A stretch of 64,000 bases of DNA from Pseudomonas alloputida (GCF_021283545.2 NZ_CP128540.1:3693501-3757500), one strand, 5' to 3'; counted from the stretch's first letter, positions 16,565 to 25,573 are shown. The notes: generated by a model from the sequence alone, not told the origin. Program-made: numbers and translations.

Positions 16565-17234
16565 GGCCGGTCTCCAGGGCTAACATGGGAAACCCAAGCC
16601 GCTCGAACATGCCCGCCTGCTTCAGGGCATCGAAGCCAACGCCTATGTTGCCGGCAAATACCTGGGGTCGCTGGTCGTAATAGGTCCCCCACTGGTCCAC
16701 TTGGCCCTGCAAGCGCGCAGGATCCGCTGAGGCCAGAACAGTGGGCACCAGCCCCAGTCGCCGGAAACTGTTGAACAGTGTCGCGGCGCCCGTGAATGCG
16801 ACCCACTCCAGACCGCGCATGGCCAGCAACCACGTCACGGCGATGATCATTATTCGAGCGCTACCGGCGCTGAGCGAGGCCAGGTTGCCTACTTCTACCA
16901 TGCAGTTGCGATCCGGTGAGGCACCGGTTACCCGTGAAACAGCGGATTCCAGAGGCTCGTCCAGGTACCGCTCAAGAAAGAGCGGCCCTTCGCTGGCCGG
17001 CCGCATGCCTGCCGCCGCGATCAGGCGACCGTGGCTACCCTGCAAGGCAAGCAGCTCCGGCAGGTAATGCTGCACATCCGCCTGGTGCACACTGGCAAAG
17101 CGCTCGTGTATGAAGTGCTCCAGCTCGCCTCGCCCATGATCGCCGCTAAGGTGAAGAGAAAGATGCGCCTGATGATCGGCATGGCTACCGATGGGTAACG
17201 GAAGCAAACTGTGCCATTGATGAGACTGAGTCAT
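16554..17234 (-). CDS. Thermostable hemolysin family protein
   Basis: A 226-residue protein resembling the thermostable-hemolysin family (PF12261) first named from Vibrio. Typical blocks are EHFIHERFASVHQADVQHYL, MVEVGNLASLSAGSARIMI and VAFTGAATLFNSFRRLGLVP. It has no signal peptide. The middle of the protein resembles the GNAT/autoinducer-synthase layout (VEVGNLAS, then a helix, a strand and LFNSFRRLGL), so I suspect an acyltransferase rather than a toxin; that is inference. It is the first gene of the seven-gene operon, just after a promoter with a direct-repeat site. Confidence 0.8.
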   Translation of the reverse strand: MTQSHQWHSLLPLPIGSHADHQAHLSLHLSGDHGRGELEHFIHERFASVHQADVQHYLPELLALQGSHGRLIAAAGMRPASEGPLFLERYLDEPLESAVSRVTGASPDRNCMVEVGNLASLSAGSARIMIIAVTWLLAMRGLEWVAFTGAATLFNSFRRLGLVPTVLASADPARLQGQVDQWGTYYDQRPQVFAGNIGVGFDALKQAGMFERLGFPMLALETGHAA

Positions 17235-17266
17235 GAAGTTTCCCCCGCCTAGGTGCGACGGAGGGA

Positions 17267-17299
17267 ATTATCGGGGCCGAATCTGAATGCAATCTGAAG
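17267..17299 (-). promoter_or_regulatory. Promoter of the seven-gene operon with OmpR-type direct repeat
   Basis: On the minus strand, CTTCAG (17299-17294) and ATTCAG (17288-17283) lie 5 bp apart, giving an 11-bp period; the longer repeat is TTCAGATT twice. A -10 hexamer GATAAT lies at 17272-17267, and 17 bp before it AGATTG is a poor -35 that falls within the repeat. This is the layout of a promoter activated by an OmpR-family regulator. The start codon of the first gene is 32 bp downstream of the -10. Confidence 0.65.
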
Positions 17300-17351
17300 T
17301 CGGCTACTGTCGGAGCGCCTCAGCCCGGCGCTCGTTCATGTGCTGAACTGA

Positions 17352-18149
17352 CTATGACCGAGCACGACGCGTACCCAGCTCGATCCAGACGGGCGCATGG
17401 TCGCTGGCCTTGGCCTGGTTGCGCACCCATGCATCGACACCCGCCCGTTTCAGATAAGGCGCAAGCTCGCGATTGAGCAACAGGTGATCGATTCGCAACC
17501 CGGCATTGCGGGCCCAGTGGTTACGAAAATAGTCCCAGAAGGTGTAGACACGCTCGTCCGGGTACAGATGGCGTATGGCATCGAGCCAGCCCTGGTCAAG
17601 CAGTCGTTGGTAACACGCTCGCGACTCAGGCTGCAGCAGTGCGTCCTTCAGCCAGGAACGCGGGTTATAGATGTCCATGTCGGTGGGCACGACATTGAAA
17701 TCCCCTGCCAGCAGCGTGGGGTGGCCACTTTCCTGGAGGCTGCGCGCATGCTGGATCAGGCATTCGAACCAGTGCAGCTTGTAATCGAACTTGGGCCCGG
17801 GCAGCGGGTTGCCGTTCGGCAGATAGAGACAAGCGACCAACACCCCGTGTGCCGCAGCTTCCAGATAGCGGCTCTGGCTGTCCTCTTCCAGGCCGGGCAA
17901 GCCGCGGCGAACCTCGAGCGGATCACTGCCCCGCACCAGAATGGCCACGCCGTTCCATGACGGTTGCCCATGATGAAGGCTGCCATAGCCTGCTGCCTCC
18001 AGCTCTGCGCGAGGGAACTGCTGATCGGCCGCCTTCAGCTCCTGCAGGCAGGCAATGTCGGGCTGCTCCCGCTCCAGCCAGGCCAGCAGCGCCGGCAAGC
18101 GGCTGCGGATGCCATTGATGTTGAAGGTGGCAATCTTCAGCGCTTTCAT
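17352..18149 (-). CDS. xthA: Exodeoxyribonuclease III
   Basis: A 265-residue AP endonuclease/3'-5' exonuclease of the ExoIII family, acting in base excision repair in the cytoplasm. Seen motifs are FNINGIRSR, the metal-binding Glu in CLQELKA, YLPNGNPLPG, GDFNVVPTDMDIYNP, and the terminal SDHAPVWIEL with the catalytic Asp-His. The length is normal. Its start overlaps the stop of the small upstream gene by 4 bp, so the two are probably co-transcribed. Confidence 0.93.
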   Translation of the reverse strand: MKALKIATFNINGIRSRLPALLAWLEREQPDIACLQELKAADQQFPRAELEAAGYGSLHHGQPSWNGVAILVRGSDPLEVRRGLPGLEEDSQSRYLEAAAHGVLVACLYLPNGNPLPGPKFDYKLHWFECLIQHARSLQESGHPTLLAGDFNVVPTDMDIYNPRSWLKDALLQPESRACYQRLLDQGWLDAIRHLYPDERVYTFWDYFRNHWARNAGLRIDHLLLNRELAPYLKRAGVDAWVRNQAKASDHAPVWIELGTRRARS

Positions 18150-18388
18150 GCGTCCGGGTCGCTCACATGGGCCTGCACGGCATCTTCCAGCGCGCGGATA
18201 TGCGCCTCATCGGCCAGCGCCTTGAGCGCCAACCAGTCGTCCCAGTCGATGGCACCGTCGTCGCGCAGGGCCTCGGCTGTGCGAAGCAGTTCATGGTGGT
18301 AGGCATCCGGTGACGCGCGCCGGTAACTGATGTCGTCGTACTGGGCGTACCAGGCTTCAAGCTCGGCAATGGTGCGTTCGATGCTCAT
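18146..18388 (-). CDS. Small hypothetical acidic protein
   Basis: An 80-residue, strongly acidic, mostly helical protein (MSIERTIAELEAWYAQYDD, IDWDDWLALKALADEAHI). There is no signal peptide or membrane helix and I do not recognise a family. The 4-bp overlap with xthA suggests translational coupling, so it may be a partner or merely a passenger of ExoIII expression. Composition and coupling support it as real. Confidence 0.7.
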   Translation of the reverse strand: MSIERTIAELEAWYAQYDDISYRRASPDAYHHELLRTAEALRDDGAIDWDDWLALKALADEAHIRALEDAVQAHVSDPDA

Positions 18389-18453
18389 GAAAGCGTCCTC
18401 GCTGTCCCCTTTGCTTGTCAGAACTCGGGCACAGCGCGACGTTCAATCAGGCG

Positions 18454-18711
18454 TCACTGAAAGTAATGGGGATACCGTGCCATGTCGCTCTCCAGCTTGT
18501 CCGCATCCGCTGCCCTCTTGCGCACTTCGGCATAAAACAGCTGGCACTGGTTCTGAAACCTGGTGAAATCGCGGTTGGCGGTTTCAATGGCACTGCTCCG
18601 GTCGCTGCCCGCGAGGCCTTCGACAAGCCGCTGTGACGAGGTATACGCCTGCCAGCAGGCTTCAACCTGCTGCAGCCCCTTTGCAAGGTTCTCGGTGTCG
18701 ATAGTCGCCAT
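18454..18711 (-). CDS. Small hypothetical protein
   Basis: An 85-residue helical, soluble protein beginning MATIDTENLAKGLQQVEACW. AAAGAGGG lies about 9 bp before ATG 18711, which supports this start over an upstream in-frame one. I see heptad-like spacing (EAC, AYTSSQRLVEGL, RDFTRFQNQCQLFYAEV) but no named domain. It is 65 bp upstream of the small gene before xthA and on the same strand. Confidence 0.65.
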   Translation of the reverse strand: MATIDTENLAKGLQQVEACWQAYTSSQRLVEGLAGSDRSSAIETANRDFTRFQNQCQLFYAEVRKRAADADKLESDMARYPHYFQ

Positions 18712-18839
18712 TGCAGCACCCTCTTTGGACCGAGCCTGGTCCGTCGGTGTGAATCGCCAGAGCGACGATAACGGGATGAAGCCTGTCACGACGCGCTTCG
18801 GCTCAGAGCGTAGACCATTTCAGCGCAGATGACGCAGGG

Positions 18840-20024
18840 TCAACGCAGATAGTCCTGAACCCACTTCACCCAACAATCAGCGCCAATCTTCACCAACGCA
18901 TCATTGAAATCGTAGTGGGGGTTATGCACCGAGCACCCATGGAACTCGCCCGTGCCATTGCCCAGCATGAAGTAACAGCCAGGCCGCGCCTGCAACATGT
19001 AGGCAAAGTCTTCGGTGCCCATGACCTTCTTCGGCATCTTGTCCAGCAGCGCGCCGTCGGCGAACAACGGCCTCAGGCTGTCACGCAGCAACGTGCTTTC
19101 GTGATCGCTGTTGCACAAGGCGGGCGCCAGTTGGGTGAATTGCACATCGATCTCCACGCCATAGCTTTCTGCGTGCCCCTTGGCCAGGGCGTCGATGCGG
19201 CTGTTGATCTTCTGCTGGGTCTGGGCCGTGTCAGTGCGCACGCTCAGCAACATGCAGGCCTCGTCAGGGATGATGTTGTAGACGGTGCCGGCCTGGATCA
19301 TGCCGATGCTGATCACGGCGTAGTCCTCGACGCTCAGGTTGCGCGACTTGATGGTCTGGATGCCACTGATCAGGCTGTTCAACGCCATCACCGGGTCTAC
19401 CGACAGTTCCGGCATCGCACCATGCCCGCCTTTACCGGTAATCCGAATGCTGACACGTTCGGAAGACGCCATGGTGGGCCCCGCCTGCACCACGCACGTG
19501 CCCACCGGCAGGCCGGGCATGTTATGCAGCGCATACACCGAGTCGCACGGAAAGCGCTCGAACAGGCCGTCGTCGATCATCGCCTTGGCCCCCGCCAGGC
19601 CTTCCTCGTCGGGCTGGAATATCACGTTCAACGTGCCGTTGAACTGGCGTGTAGCCGCCAGTTGCGCAGCGGCTGCCAGCAGGATCGCGGTATGCCCGTC
19701 ATGGCCACAGGCATGCATGCGGCCGGGGATCTTGCTGGCATGCGCAAACGCATTCTTTTCGCCCATGGGCAGTGCGTCCATGTCTGCACGCAAACCGATG
19801 CTGCGCGGGCTGTCCCCCACTTTCAGCACGCCGACCACACCATGCCCGCCCACATTGCGATGCACTTCATAGCCCAAAGCTTGCAGCTTGTCGGCTACCA
19901 GGGCCGACGTATCGGGGGTGTCGCCGCCAATTTCCGGCGCAGCGTGGATCTGCCGGCGCAGCATGACGAACTCATCCAGCTCGGCGGCTGAGCCCGGTGT
20001 TTGATTGCTCTGCAAAATACCCAT
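18840..20024 (-). CDS. M20 family amidohydrolase
   Basis: A 394-residue M20 peptidase/amidohydrolase of the aminoacylase/hippurate hydrolase group. The metal-binding signature is GRMHACGHDGHT, with LRADMDALPM before it and FQPDEEGLAGAK after it; the dimerisation insert starts near SSERVSIRITGKGGHG and the last ligand region is GEFHGCSVHNPHYDFND. It should split an N-acyl amino acid or similar amide in the cytoplasm. It lies 1 bp downstream of an MFS carrier gene, near a porin and a LysR regulator, suggesting an uptake-and-hydrolysis unit. Confidence 0.9.
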   Translation of the reverse strand: MGILQSNQTPGSAAELDEFVMLRRQIHAAPEIGGDTPDTSALVADKLQALGYEVHRNVGGHGVVGVLKVGDSPRSIGLRADMDALPMGEKNAFAHASKIPGRMHACGHDGHTAILLAAAAQLAATRQFNGTLNVIFQPDEEGLAGAKAMIDDGLFERFPCDSVYALHNMPGLPVGTCVVQAGPTMASSERVSIRITGKGGHGAMPELSVDPVMALNSLISGIQTIKSRNLSVEDYAVISIGMIQAGTVYNIIPDEACMLLSVRTDTAQTQQKINSRIDALAKGHAESYGVEIDVQFTQLAPALCNSDHESTLLRDSLRPLFADGALLDKMPKKVMGTEDFAYMLQARPGCYFMLGNGTGEFHGCSVHNPHYDFNDALVKIGADCWVKWVQDYLR

Positions 20025-20025
20025 A

Positions 20026-21327
20026 TCACTCGCATCCTTTGTTTTCGGGGAAGTACCTGAGGCAGGCCAGGCTGACGACGCCGCCGGCCAGCAGGAAGTA
20101 GGCTGGCGCCAACGGTGTGCCCAACGCTGCAATCAGCCAGGTGGCCACCAACGGCGAAAAACCACCGAACAGGGTCACACCCAGGCTGTAGCTGACCGAG
20201 GTGCCGAAGGAGCGCCTGGCCTTCGGGAAGCCCTCCATGATCAGCGCGAAGAACGCACCGGCACCGATGCAGGTCGGCAAGATCAGGATCGCCACGCCCA
20301 TCATGGCCAGGCCCATGTGCTGCACTTGCCCGAGCAGATAGAACACGGGCAGGGTCAACACCACCGGCGCGGCGACCGTCCACACCAGCAGGCGTTTTCT
20401 GAGCTGATACTTGTCGGCGAATTTGCCGGCCAACGGGCAGATGACGGCCATGCAACCGCTACTGATGCAGGCAATCGCCATCGCGCTGCCGGGTGGATAA
20501 TGCAAGGCGGTGGTCAGGTAGGTCGGCATGTAGAACACGAACAGGTACATGCCAATGGTCGAGCTGGCCATCAGGCCGATGCCTTGGGCGATGCGTTTGA
20601 GCAGTTCGGCATCCAGCCCCTGCGCTGCCTTATTCGCCGGTGCGGCCTCGTGGGTTTCCGGCAACCGCGTGCGTATGTACCAACCGACCGGCCCGATCAG
20701 CAAGCCGAAGATGAACGGTATGCGCCATCCCCAGCTTTCCAGCGCGGAAGGGTCGAGCAACTGGCTGAGGGCCAGGCCAAAGCCGGCCCCCACCAAGGCG
20801 GCATAGCCTTGGCTGGCGGCCTGCCAGCTGACGCTCTGGCAGCGATTGCCGACCGCACTGGATTCCATCAGGAATACCGACGCGGTACCGACCTCCCCGC
20901 CTGCCGACATGCCCTGGATGAGCCGGCCGGTCACCAGCAGCAAGGTGGCGAAAATCCCGATCTGTGAATACGTGGGCGCAAAGGCAATCATCGCGGTGCC
21001 CAGGGTCATCAGCCCGATGGTCAGGCTCAAAGCGGCCTTGCGTCCATGCCGGTCAGCATAGCGACCGATGACCATCGCCCCGACCGGGCGCATCAGGAAA
21101 CCGACGCCAAAGGTGGCCAGCGACATCAACAACGACGCCATGGCCGAGTCGGAGGGGAAGAAGTGCTTGCCGATCAGTACAGCGAAGAAGCTGTAGATCG
21201 TGAAGTCGTACATTTCGAGCGCATTGCCCAACGAGCAGGCGACCAAGGTTTTACGGGAGGACGATACCTGCGCGGCTGAGTGCGCACCTTTTTGCAGGCT
21301 CGGCGATGTGGGTAGCGGTCTGATCAT
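20026..21327 (-). CDS. MFS transporter, metabolite:H+ symporter type
   Basis: A 433-residue, 12-helix carrier of the MHS family (KgtP/ProP/CitA-like). It shows LGNALEMYDFTIYSFFAVLIGKHFFP at the first helix, GRYADRHGRKAALS in the 2-3 loop and GRLIQGMSAGGEVG in helix 4. I chose ATG 21327 because GGAGA lies 5-8 bp ahead. It most likely imports the acylated amino acid or related acid that the adjacent M20 enzyme hydrolyses. It diverges from the porin gene across a 373-bp gap. Confidence 0.88.
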   Translation of the reverse strand: MIRPLPTSPSLQKGAHSAAQVSSSRKTLVACSLGNALEMYDFTIYSFFAVLIGKHFFPSDSAMASLLMSLATFGVGFLMRPVGAMVIGRYADRHGRKAALSLTIGLMTLGTAMIAFAPTYSQIGIFATLLLVTGRLIQGMSAGGEVGTASVFLMESSAVGNRCQSVSWQAASQGYAALVGAGFGLALSQLLDPSALESWGWRIPFIFGLLIGPVGWYIRTRLPETHEAAPANKAAQGLDAELLKRIAQGIGLMASSTIGMYLFVFYMPTYLTTALHYPPGSAMAIACISSGCMAVICPLAGKFADKYQLRKRLLVWTVAAPVVLTLPVFYLLGQVQHMGLAMMGVAILILPTCIGAGAFFALIMEGFPKARRSFGTSVSYSLGVTLFGGFSPLVATWLIAALGTPLAPAYFLLAGGVVSLACLRYFPENKGCE

Positions 21328-21700
21328 TGTTGTCTCCGTTGGCAAATCGCGGCGTGCAGCGAATATCAGCCAATCGGGCACCCAATACACTTGCAGTTTC
21401 GGCATAGGGATAACCAATGAGCAATTTGCCGGCGCGATCGTTGGCCAAATTGCCCTGAGCTGGCGCACAGTCCGCCCTCGCTCCGCGCGCGGCCCCAATA
21501 ACGCCCACAGATCAGCATCCGTAGCGCAGCGTTGGCGCGGGTACGAAGCCTGTCTAACGCGGATGCGCTCGCCAATCCACACGCCGCGCCAGCCCCTGAT
21601 TAACCAAACGGCATGACCTGACCGAATAAGCAATCACGCTGCAACGTTCTGTTCACCGACGCTAAAGCCACCACATCACCGTGCTGGCCTGGAGTCGTGA
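21328..21700. other. Divergent intergenic region, MFS/porin
   Basis: A 373-bp gap between the MFS gene (minus) and the porin gene (plus). It is GC-rich in the middle and AT-richer at both ends (for example near 21598-21606, TGATTAACC). I expect two promoters and a LysR site here, but I could not pick a convincing T-N11-A operator. I see no gene in it. Confidence 0.5.
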
Positions 21701-22831
21701 ATGAACACTCGCATTACGTCGTTGCTGTTGATGATCCAAGGGGCTTGCCTTGCTGCGCAGGCACAGGCAGAGGGTTTTCCGACGCTCGCGCGGATTGCGC
21801 CGGGTTTTGGTTATTACGGGCTGGATTACGGCTTCGATGACACGCTCAAGGTGTACGGCACCGTGGATGCATTCGCCAGCTATCACGACTCACAGCACCA
21901 CTCGGGTTTCAGGCTGGCCGGTGGCGGCGCCTGGACCAACAAGCTCGGGCTGTACGCACGCAAGGCGCTTGACCCCGATACCGTGGTGGAGCTTGACGTC
22001 GAGGAGGGTTTCAACCTCAATGGCGAGGCCTTGGAGGGCACCTGGGATACCGTCGGCACCCTGCGCCTGGCGACAGTCGCCCTGCGCTCGCGCACCCTGG
22101 GCAAGCTCGAGTTCGGCAAGACCTACGGCATGGCCACACCCACATACGCCGACCCGTTCCTGGCCACCTATGGCTCGCCCTACACCTACCTGGCCCTGCC
22201 TGCCGCCGGCAAGGGCGCCTTTTACCTTGACCTGCGCCCCAAGCACACCCTGGCCTACACCAGCCCGACCTTCAGTGGCTTCAGCCTCGGTACCGCGCTG
22301 AGCTTTGGCTTCGACGATGCCGCCAGCGCTGGGCGCACCGTGCGTGGCGGTGGCGCCCGGCTGCAGTACCGCAACAGCCGGGTGATGTTGCTGGCCTCCT
22401 ACAACCGTTACTACAGCGACCCATGGGACGACGGCGGCGCTTCACGCCAGACCGCCAACGATTTCAAGAGCCTGTCGGCGTTCTACGATTTCGGCCCGCT
22501 GGCCACCAGCCTCACCTGGCAACGTCAGGACGTGGACCAGGCCGGCACGCCCAGCACCACGCTGTACACCTTCGGCATGATGGCGCCGGTGGGCGAGCTG
22601 GACGTGCTGCGCCTGGCAGTGATGCAACGCCAGGTCAGCGCCCGCGACAAGGACGCGTGGGGAGTGATGATCGGCTATGACCACTTCATCAACCCCCGCT
22701 GGGCCCTTTATGGACGCCTTGGCATGATCGCCAACCAGCGCGCCTCGTCGGTCACCTACGCCGGCACCCCGGTGGATCAGGCGGGCGATAACCCAAGCAA
22801 CGTCTCACTAGGCATGTACTACCACTTCTGA
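21701..22831 (+). CDS. Outer-membrane porin (Gram-negative porin type)
   Basis: A 376-residue beta-barrel porin. It has a signal peptide (ending AAQAQA before EGFPTLARI), alternating amphipathic strands throughout such as TLKVYGTVDAFASYHD, and a C-terminal YYHF with the terminal Phe required for barrel assembly. The pattern is like the general porins of the Porin_4 group rather than OprD. GGAG lies 6 bp before the ATG. It sits beside the MFS/M20 genes and overlaps the end of the LysR gene by 24 bp tail to tail, so it likely passes the same substrate. Confidence 0.87.
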   Translation: MNTRITSLLLMIQGACLAAQAQAEGFPTLARIAPGFGYYGLDYGFDDTLKVYGTVDAFASYHDSQHHSGFRLAGGGAWTNKLGLYARKALDPDTVVELDVEEGFNLNGEALEGTWDTVGTLRLATVALRSRTLGKLEFGKTYGMATPTYADPFLATYGSPYTYLALPAAGKGAFYLDLRPKHTLAYTSPTFSGFSLGTALSFGFDDAASAGRTVRGGGARLQYRNSRVMLLASYNRYYSDPWDDGGASRQTANDFKSLSAFYDFGPLATSLTWQRQDVDQAGTPSTTLYTFGMMAPVGELDVLRLAVMQRQVSARDKDAWGVMIGYDHFINPRWALYGRLGMIANQRASSVTYAGTPVDQAGDNPSNVSLGMYYHF

Positions 22832-23746
22832 CCCCACGGGGCGGGTCTGCTTGAGCACCTGCCCGCGCAAGCTGTGGAACAGCTCCTGGGCAGGCGCCGT
22901 GAGGCTGTGGCGGTCGATGCAGACCAGATTGATGGGGTAATCCGGAATCAACTCCTGCACCGCCATGGCGACGAACTCGCAATCGATACCGTAGGTAAAC
23001 CCTTGGTCCACCGCCAGTTCGCTGATGGTCATCAACGATTCCGTGTTCTTCAACAGCTTCAGCGCCATCATCACTGAAGTGCATTCAACGGTGTTCTGTG
23101 GCACCCGAAGGCCGTTGGCCTCGAACAGTTGGTGAAACTGCGAAGCCTGGTCGGACAACTCGTCCAGGCTGATCCAGGGGGCGTATTGCAAGGTGCGCAG
23201 TGACTGGCTGAACTTCTGCCGATTCGAGGCGTGGCAAATCACCCTGCCCTTGATACTGCCCAGCGCCTCCCAGTCCAGGCTCAGCCGACTCAGCGGTTGC
23301 TGCGAAGTAATGGCAAAGTCCAGGCTGCCATCGCGCAAGCGCTGCAGGATCTGGCTGGGACGCAGGTCGGTGATGGTGATCTTCACCCGCGGGTACTTGC
23401 GCCGAAAGGCCAGGATACTTTCATCGACGCCATCGAGCATCGCCGTCAACGACGTCACCCCGATCGACACGGCGCCCAGCGCCGCATCCTGAATGCTCGC
23501 CGCTTCGATCTGCAGGCGGCGTATGCTCTCTACCACGAGGTTGGCATGGCGGATGACACGCTTGCCTTCCTCGGTAAGGGCCATGCCTTTGTGCGACCGC
23601 TGCAACAGGGTAAACCCTACCTCCCGCTCCAGCTCCTTGATCGAGCGGCTCAGCGCGGGCTGAGTAATGTGCATGAGCTTGGAGGCTTCGAGGATGCTAC
23701 CTGCGTTATGAATGGCGACCAGCGCCCTGAGTTGGTGAAGTTTCAA
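22808..23746 (-). CDS. LysR-family regulator
   Basis: A 312-residue LysR regulator. The N-terminal HTH spans MKLHQLRALVAIHNAGSILE and THITQPALSRS-like sequence (here MHITQPALSRSIKELE), followed by the effector domain (AALGAVSIGVTSLTAML onward). It sits next to the porin, MFS and M20 genes and most likely controls them in response to their substrate. It is transcribed in the direction of the peroxiredoxin gene, 86 bp downstream of it, but seems functionally separate. Confidence 0.88.
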   Translation of the reverse strand: MKLHQLRALVAIHNAGSILEASKLMHITQPALSRSIKELEREVGFTLLQRSHKGMALTEEGKRVIRHANLVVESIRRLQIEAASIQDAALGAVSIGVTSLTAMLDGVDESILAFRRKYPRVKITITDLRPSQILQRLRDGSLDFAITSQQPLSRLSLDWEALGSIKGRVICHASNRQKFSQSLRTLQYAPWISLDELSDQASQFHQLFEANGLRVPQNTVECTSVMMALKLLKNTESLMTISELAVDQGFTYGIDCEFVAMAVQELIPDYPINLVCIDRHSLTAPAQELFHSLRGQVLKQTRPVGSEVVVHA

Positions 23747-23832
23747 CCGTCTGTACCTTGTTGTTAGCGGCCGGTTCGAAAGGTGTTCTGGCAGCCCTGA
23801 CAGCCGTTGTCGGCAAGGCCTGAAAGGTATGG

Positions 23833-24333
23833 CTAGCGCAACACAGCCAGCAGGCTGGCCGCATCGCTGACCTCGAACTTGCCGGGGCTTTCAACCGCAA
23901 TGTACTGGACTACCTGGTCGTCGACCAACATCGCATACCGCTGCGAGCGCCGCCCCAAACCGCGTGCCGAAAGGTCCTGGGTCAGGCCCAGCGCCTCGCT
24001 GAATTCGCCATTGCCATCGCCGATCATCTTGACCGCATCCCCAACCTGCAAGCTGTTGCCCCAGGCGTTCATGACAAAGGCATCGTTCACCGAGACGCAC
24101 AGGATTTCGTCAATGCCAGCCGCGAACAACGCAGGGGCCGCCGCGACATAACCGGGAACATGACGTTCAGAGCAAGTCGGCGTGAACGCGCCCGGCAACG
24201 CGAAGATCAGCACCTTCTTGTGCTTGCAACGCTCGCGAATGGAAAAGGCCTTGGGGCCGATCGCGCAGGCGCCTGCGTCGTTGTTGTATTGATAAAGGGT
24301 AACGTCGGGCAATTGATCGCCGGTTTTGATCAT
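23833..24333 (-). CDS. Peroxiredoxin, Prx5/PMP20 type
   Basis: A 166-residue peroxiredoxin of the Prx5 group (AhpC/TSA superfamily, redoxin). The peroxidatic Cys54 sits in ALPGAFTPTCSERHVPGY, the usual P-x-x-x-T-x-x-C. Further blocks are CVSVNDAFVMNAWG and DLSARGLGRRSQRYAML. It reduces peroxides with glutaredoxin or thioredoxin in the cytoplasm. Length is normal for the family. It diverges from the mesX operon; the shared upstream region contains a MetR box. Confidence 0.9.
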   Translation of the reverse strand: MIKTGDQLPDVTLYQYNNDAGACAIGPKAFSIRERCKHKKVLIFALPGAFTPTCSERHVPGYVAAAPALFAAGIDEILCVSVNDAFVMNAWGNSLQVGDAVKMIGDGNGEFSEALGLTQDLSARGLGRRSQRYAMLVDDQVVQYIAVESPGKFEVSDAASLLAVLR

Positions 24334-24420
24334 CGCTGTCTCCTGGGTGAGGTGAAGGCCAGGCAGCCATGATGCCGCAGTCGACCAGCCAACGCATCAT
24401 GAGCAGGGCTAAAAAACCTG

Positions 24421-24433
24421 TGAAATAACTTCA
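24421..24433 (+). promoter_or_regulatory. Perfect MetR box upstream of mesX
   Basis: TGAA-ATAAC-TTCA matches the MetR consensus TGAA-N5-TTCA exactly, with a homocysteine-responsive MetR-type LysR gene (27242-28171) at the end of the same operon. It lies 131 bp before the mesX ATG and 88 bp before the divergent peroxiredoxin gene. Confidence 0.75.
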
Positions 24434-24563
24434 ATATCATTCATGCAGCGCCCCACCTAGGATACGCCTCAATCAAACACATCAAGATTACGGTGTGAAC
24501 GACTCAGCTACGCAACTGACCAGCACTGGATCGCTCACACTCAGGCACCTGGAAGCCGTTACC

Positions 24564-25547
24564 ATGGATAAAGCGCCAACATTCACCGTCAAGCGCATTG
24601 CGTTCGACGAACATTATCTCCCTGCCGAAAATACCCGCATCACGACCAACTTCGCCAATTTGGCACGGGGTGCAAACCGCCAGCAGAACCTGCGCAATAC
24701 CCTGACGATGATCAATAACCGTTTCAATGCGCTGGCGCACTGGGACAACCCCGAACATGATCGCTACCGCGTAGAGCTGGACATCATATCGGTGGAAATG
24801 AACCTTGAAAGCGCGCAGTACGGCAATGCCCTGCCGCTGATCGAAATATTGAAAACCTATATTGTCGACCGCAAGAACAATACTCGCCTCGAAGGCATGG
24901 TAGGTAACAACTTCTCCTCGTACGTGCGCGATTACGACTTCAGCGTACTGTTACTTGAGCATAACAAGCATCGGTCGACCTTCAGCACACCTGATCATTT
25001 TGGCGAGCTGCACGGCAACCTGTTCAAATGCTTCGTCAACTCGCAAACCTACCAGGAGCATTTCAGCAAACCACCGGTTATCTGCCTGAGCGTATCCAGC
25101 AGCAGGACTTACCTGCGCACCGAAAATCAGCACCCTGTGCTAGGGGTTGAATACCAGCAGGATGAATACTCCCTGACAGACGAATACTTCAAGAAAATGG
25201 GCTTGACGGTGCGCTATTTCATGCCGCCGAACAGCGTCGCCCCGTTGGCGTTTTATTTTGCCGGCGACTTGCTGGCTGATTACACCGACCTTGAACTGAT
25301 CAGCACCATCAGCACCATGGACACCTTTCAGAAAATCTACCGACCCGAGATCTACAACGCCAATTCTCCTGCGGGCAAGGCCTACCAGCCCAGCCTGAAG
25401 AACCAGGATTACTCGCTCACGCGCATTGTCTACGACCGGGAAGAGCGCAGCCGCCTGGCGATCGAGCAGGGCAAATTTGCCGAGGAGCAATTTGTCAAAC
25501 CCTACCAGGCCACGCTGGCGCAATGGTCCGCTCAATACGCACGTTGA
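24564..25547 (+). CDS. mesX: DUF1852 protein, MesX (putative oxygenase of methionine synthesis)
   Basis: A 327-residue protein of the DUF1852 family, start MDKAPTFTVKRIAFDEHYLP, ending KPYQATLAQWSAQYAR. DUF1852 has been linked with MesD, a folate-independent methionine synthase, and named MesX; it is thought to be an oxygen-dependent enzyme that provides the methyl donor or activates MesD. No conventional iron motif is obvious to me. I chose ATG 24564 because its length fits the family; a GTG at 24495 would add 23 unrelated residues. mesD follows 26 bp later. Confidence 0.82.
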   Translation: MDKAPTFTVKRIAFDEHYLPAENTRITTNFANLARGANRQQNLRNTLTMINNRFNALAHWDNPEHDRYRVELDIISVEMNLESAQYGNALPLIEILKTYIVDRKNNTRLEGMVGNNFSSYVRDYDFSVLLLEHNKHRSTFSTPDHFGELHGNLFKCFVNSQTYQEHFSKPPVICLSVSSSRTYLRTENQHPVLGVEYQQDEYSLTDEYFKKMGLTVRYFMPPNSVAPLAFYFAGDLLADYTDLELISTISTMDTFQKIYRPEIYNANSPAGKAYQPSLKNQDYSLTRIVYDREERSRLAIEQGKFAEEQFVKPYQATLAQWSAQYAR

Positions 25548-25573
25548 ACATTCAAAGCACAAGGTCACTGTTC

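Noticed and set aside
16554..17234. Calling the thermostable-hemolysin protein a toxin
   Set aside because: No signal peptide or pore-forming segment is visible, and it lies in an operon of biosynthesis-type enzymes; the family name is historical.
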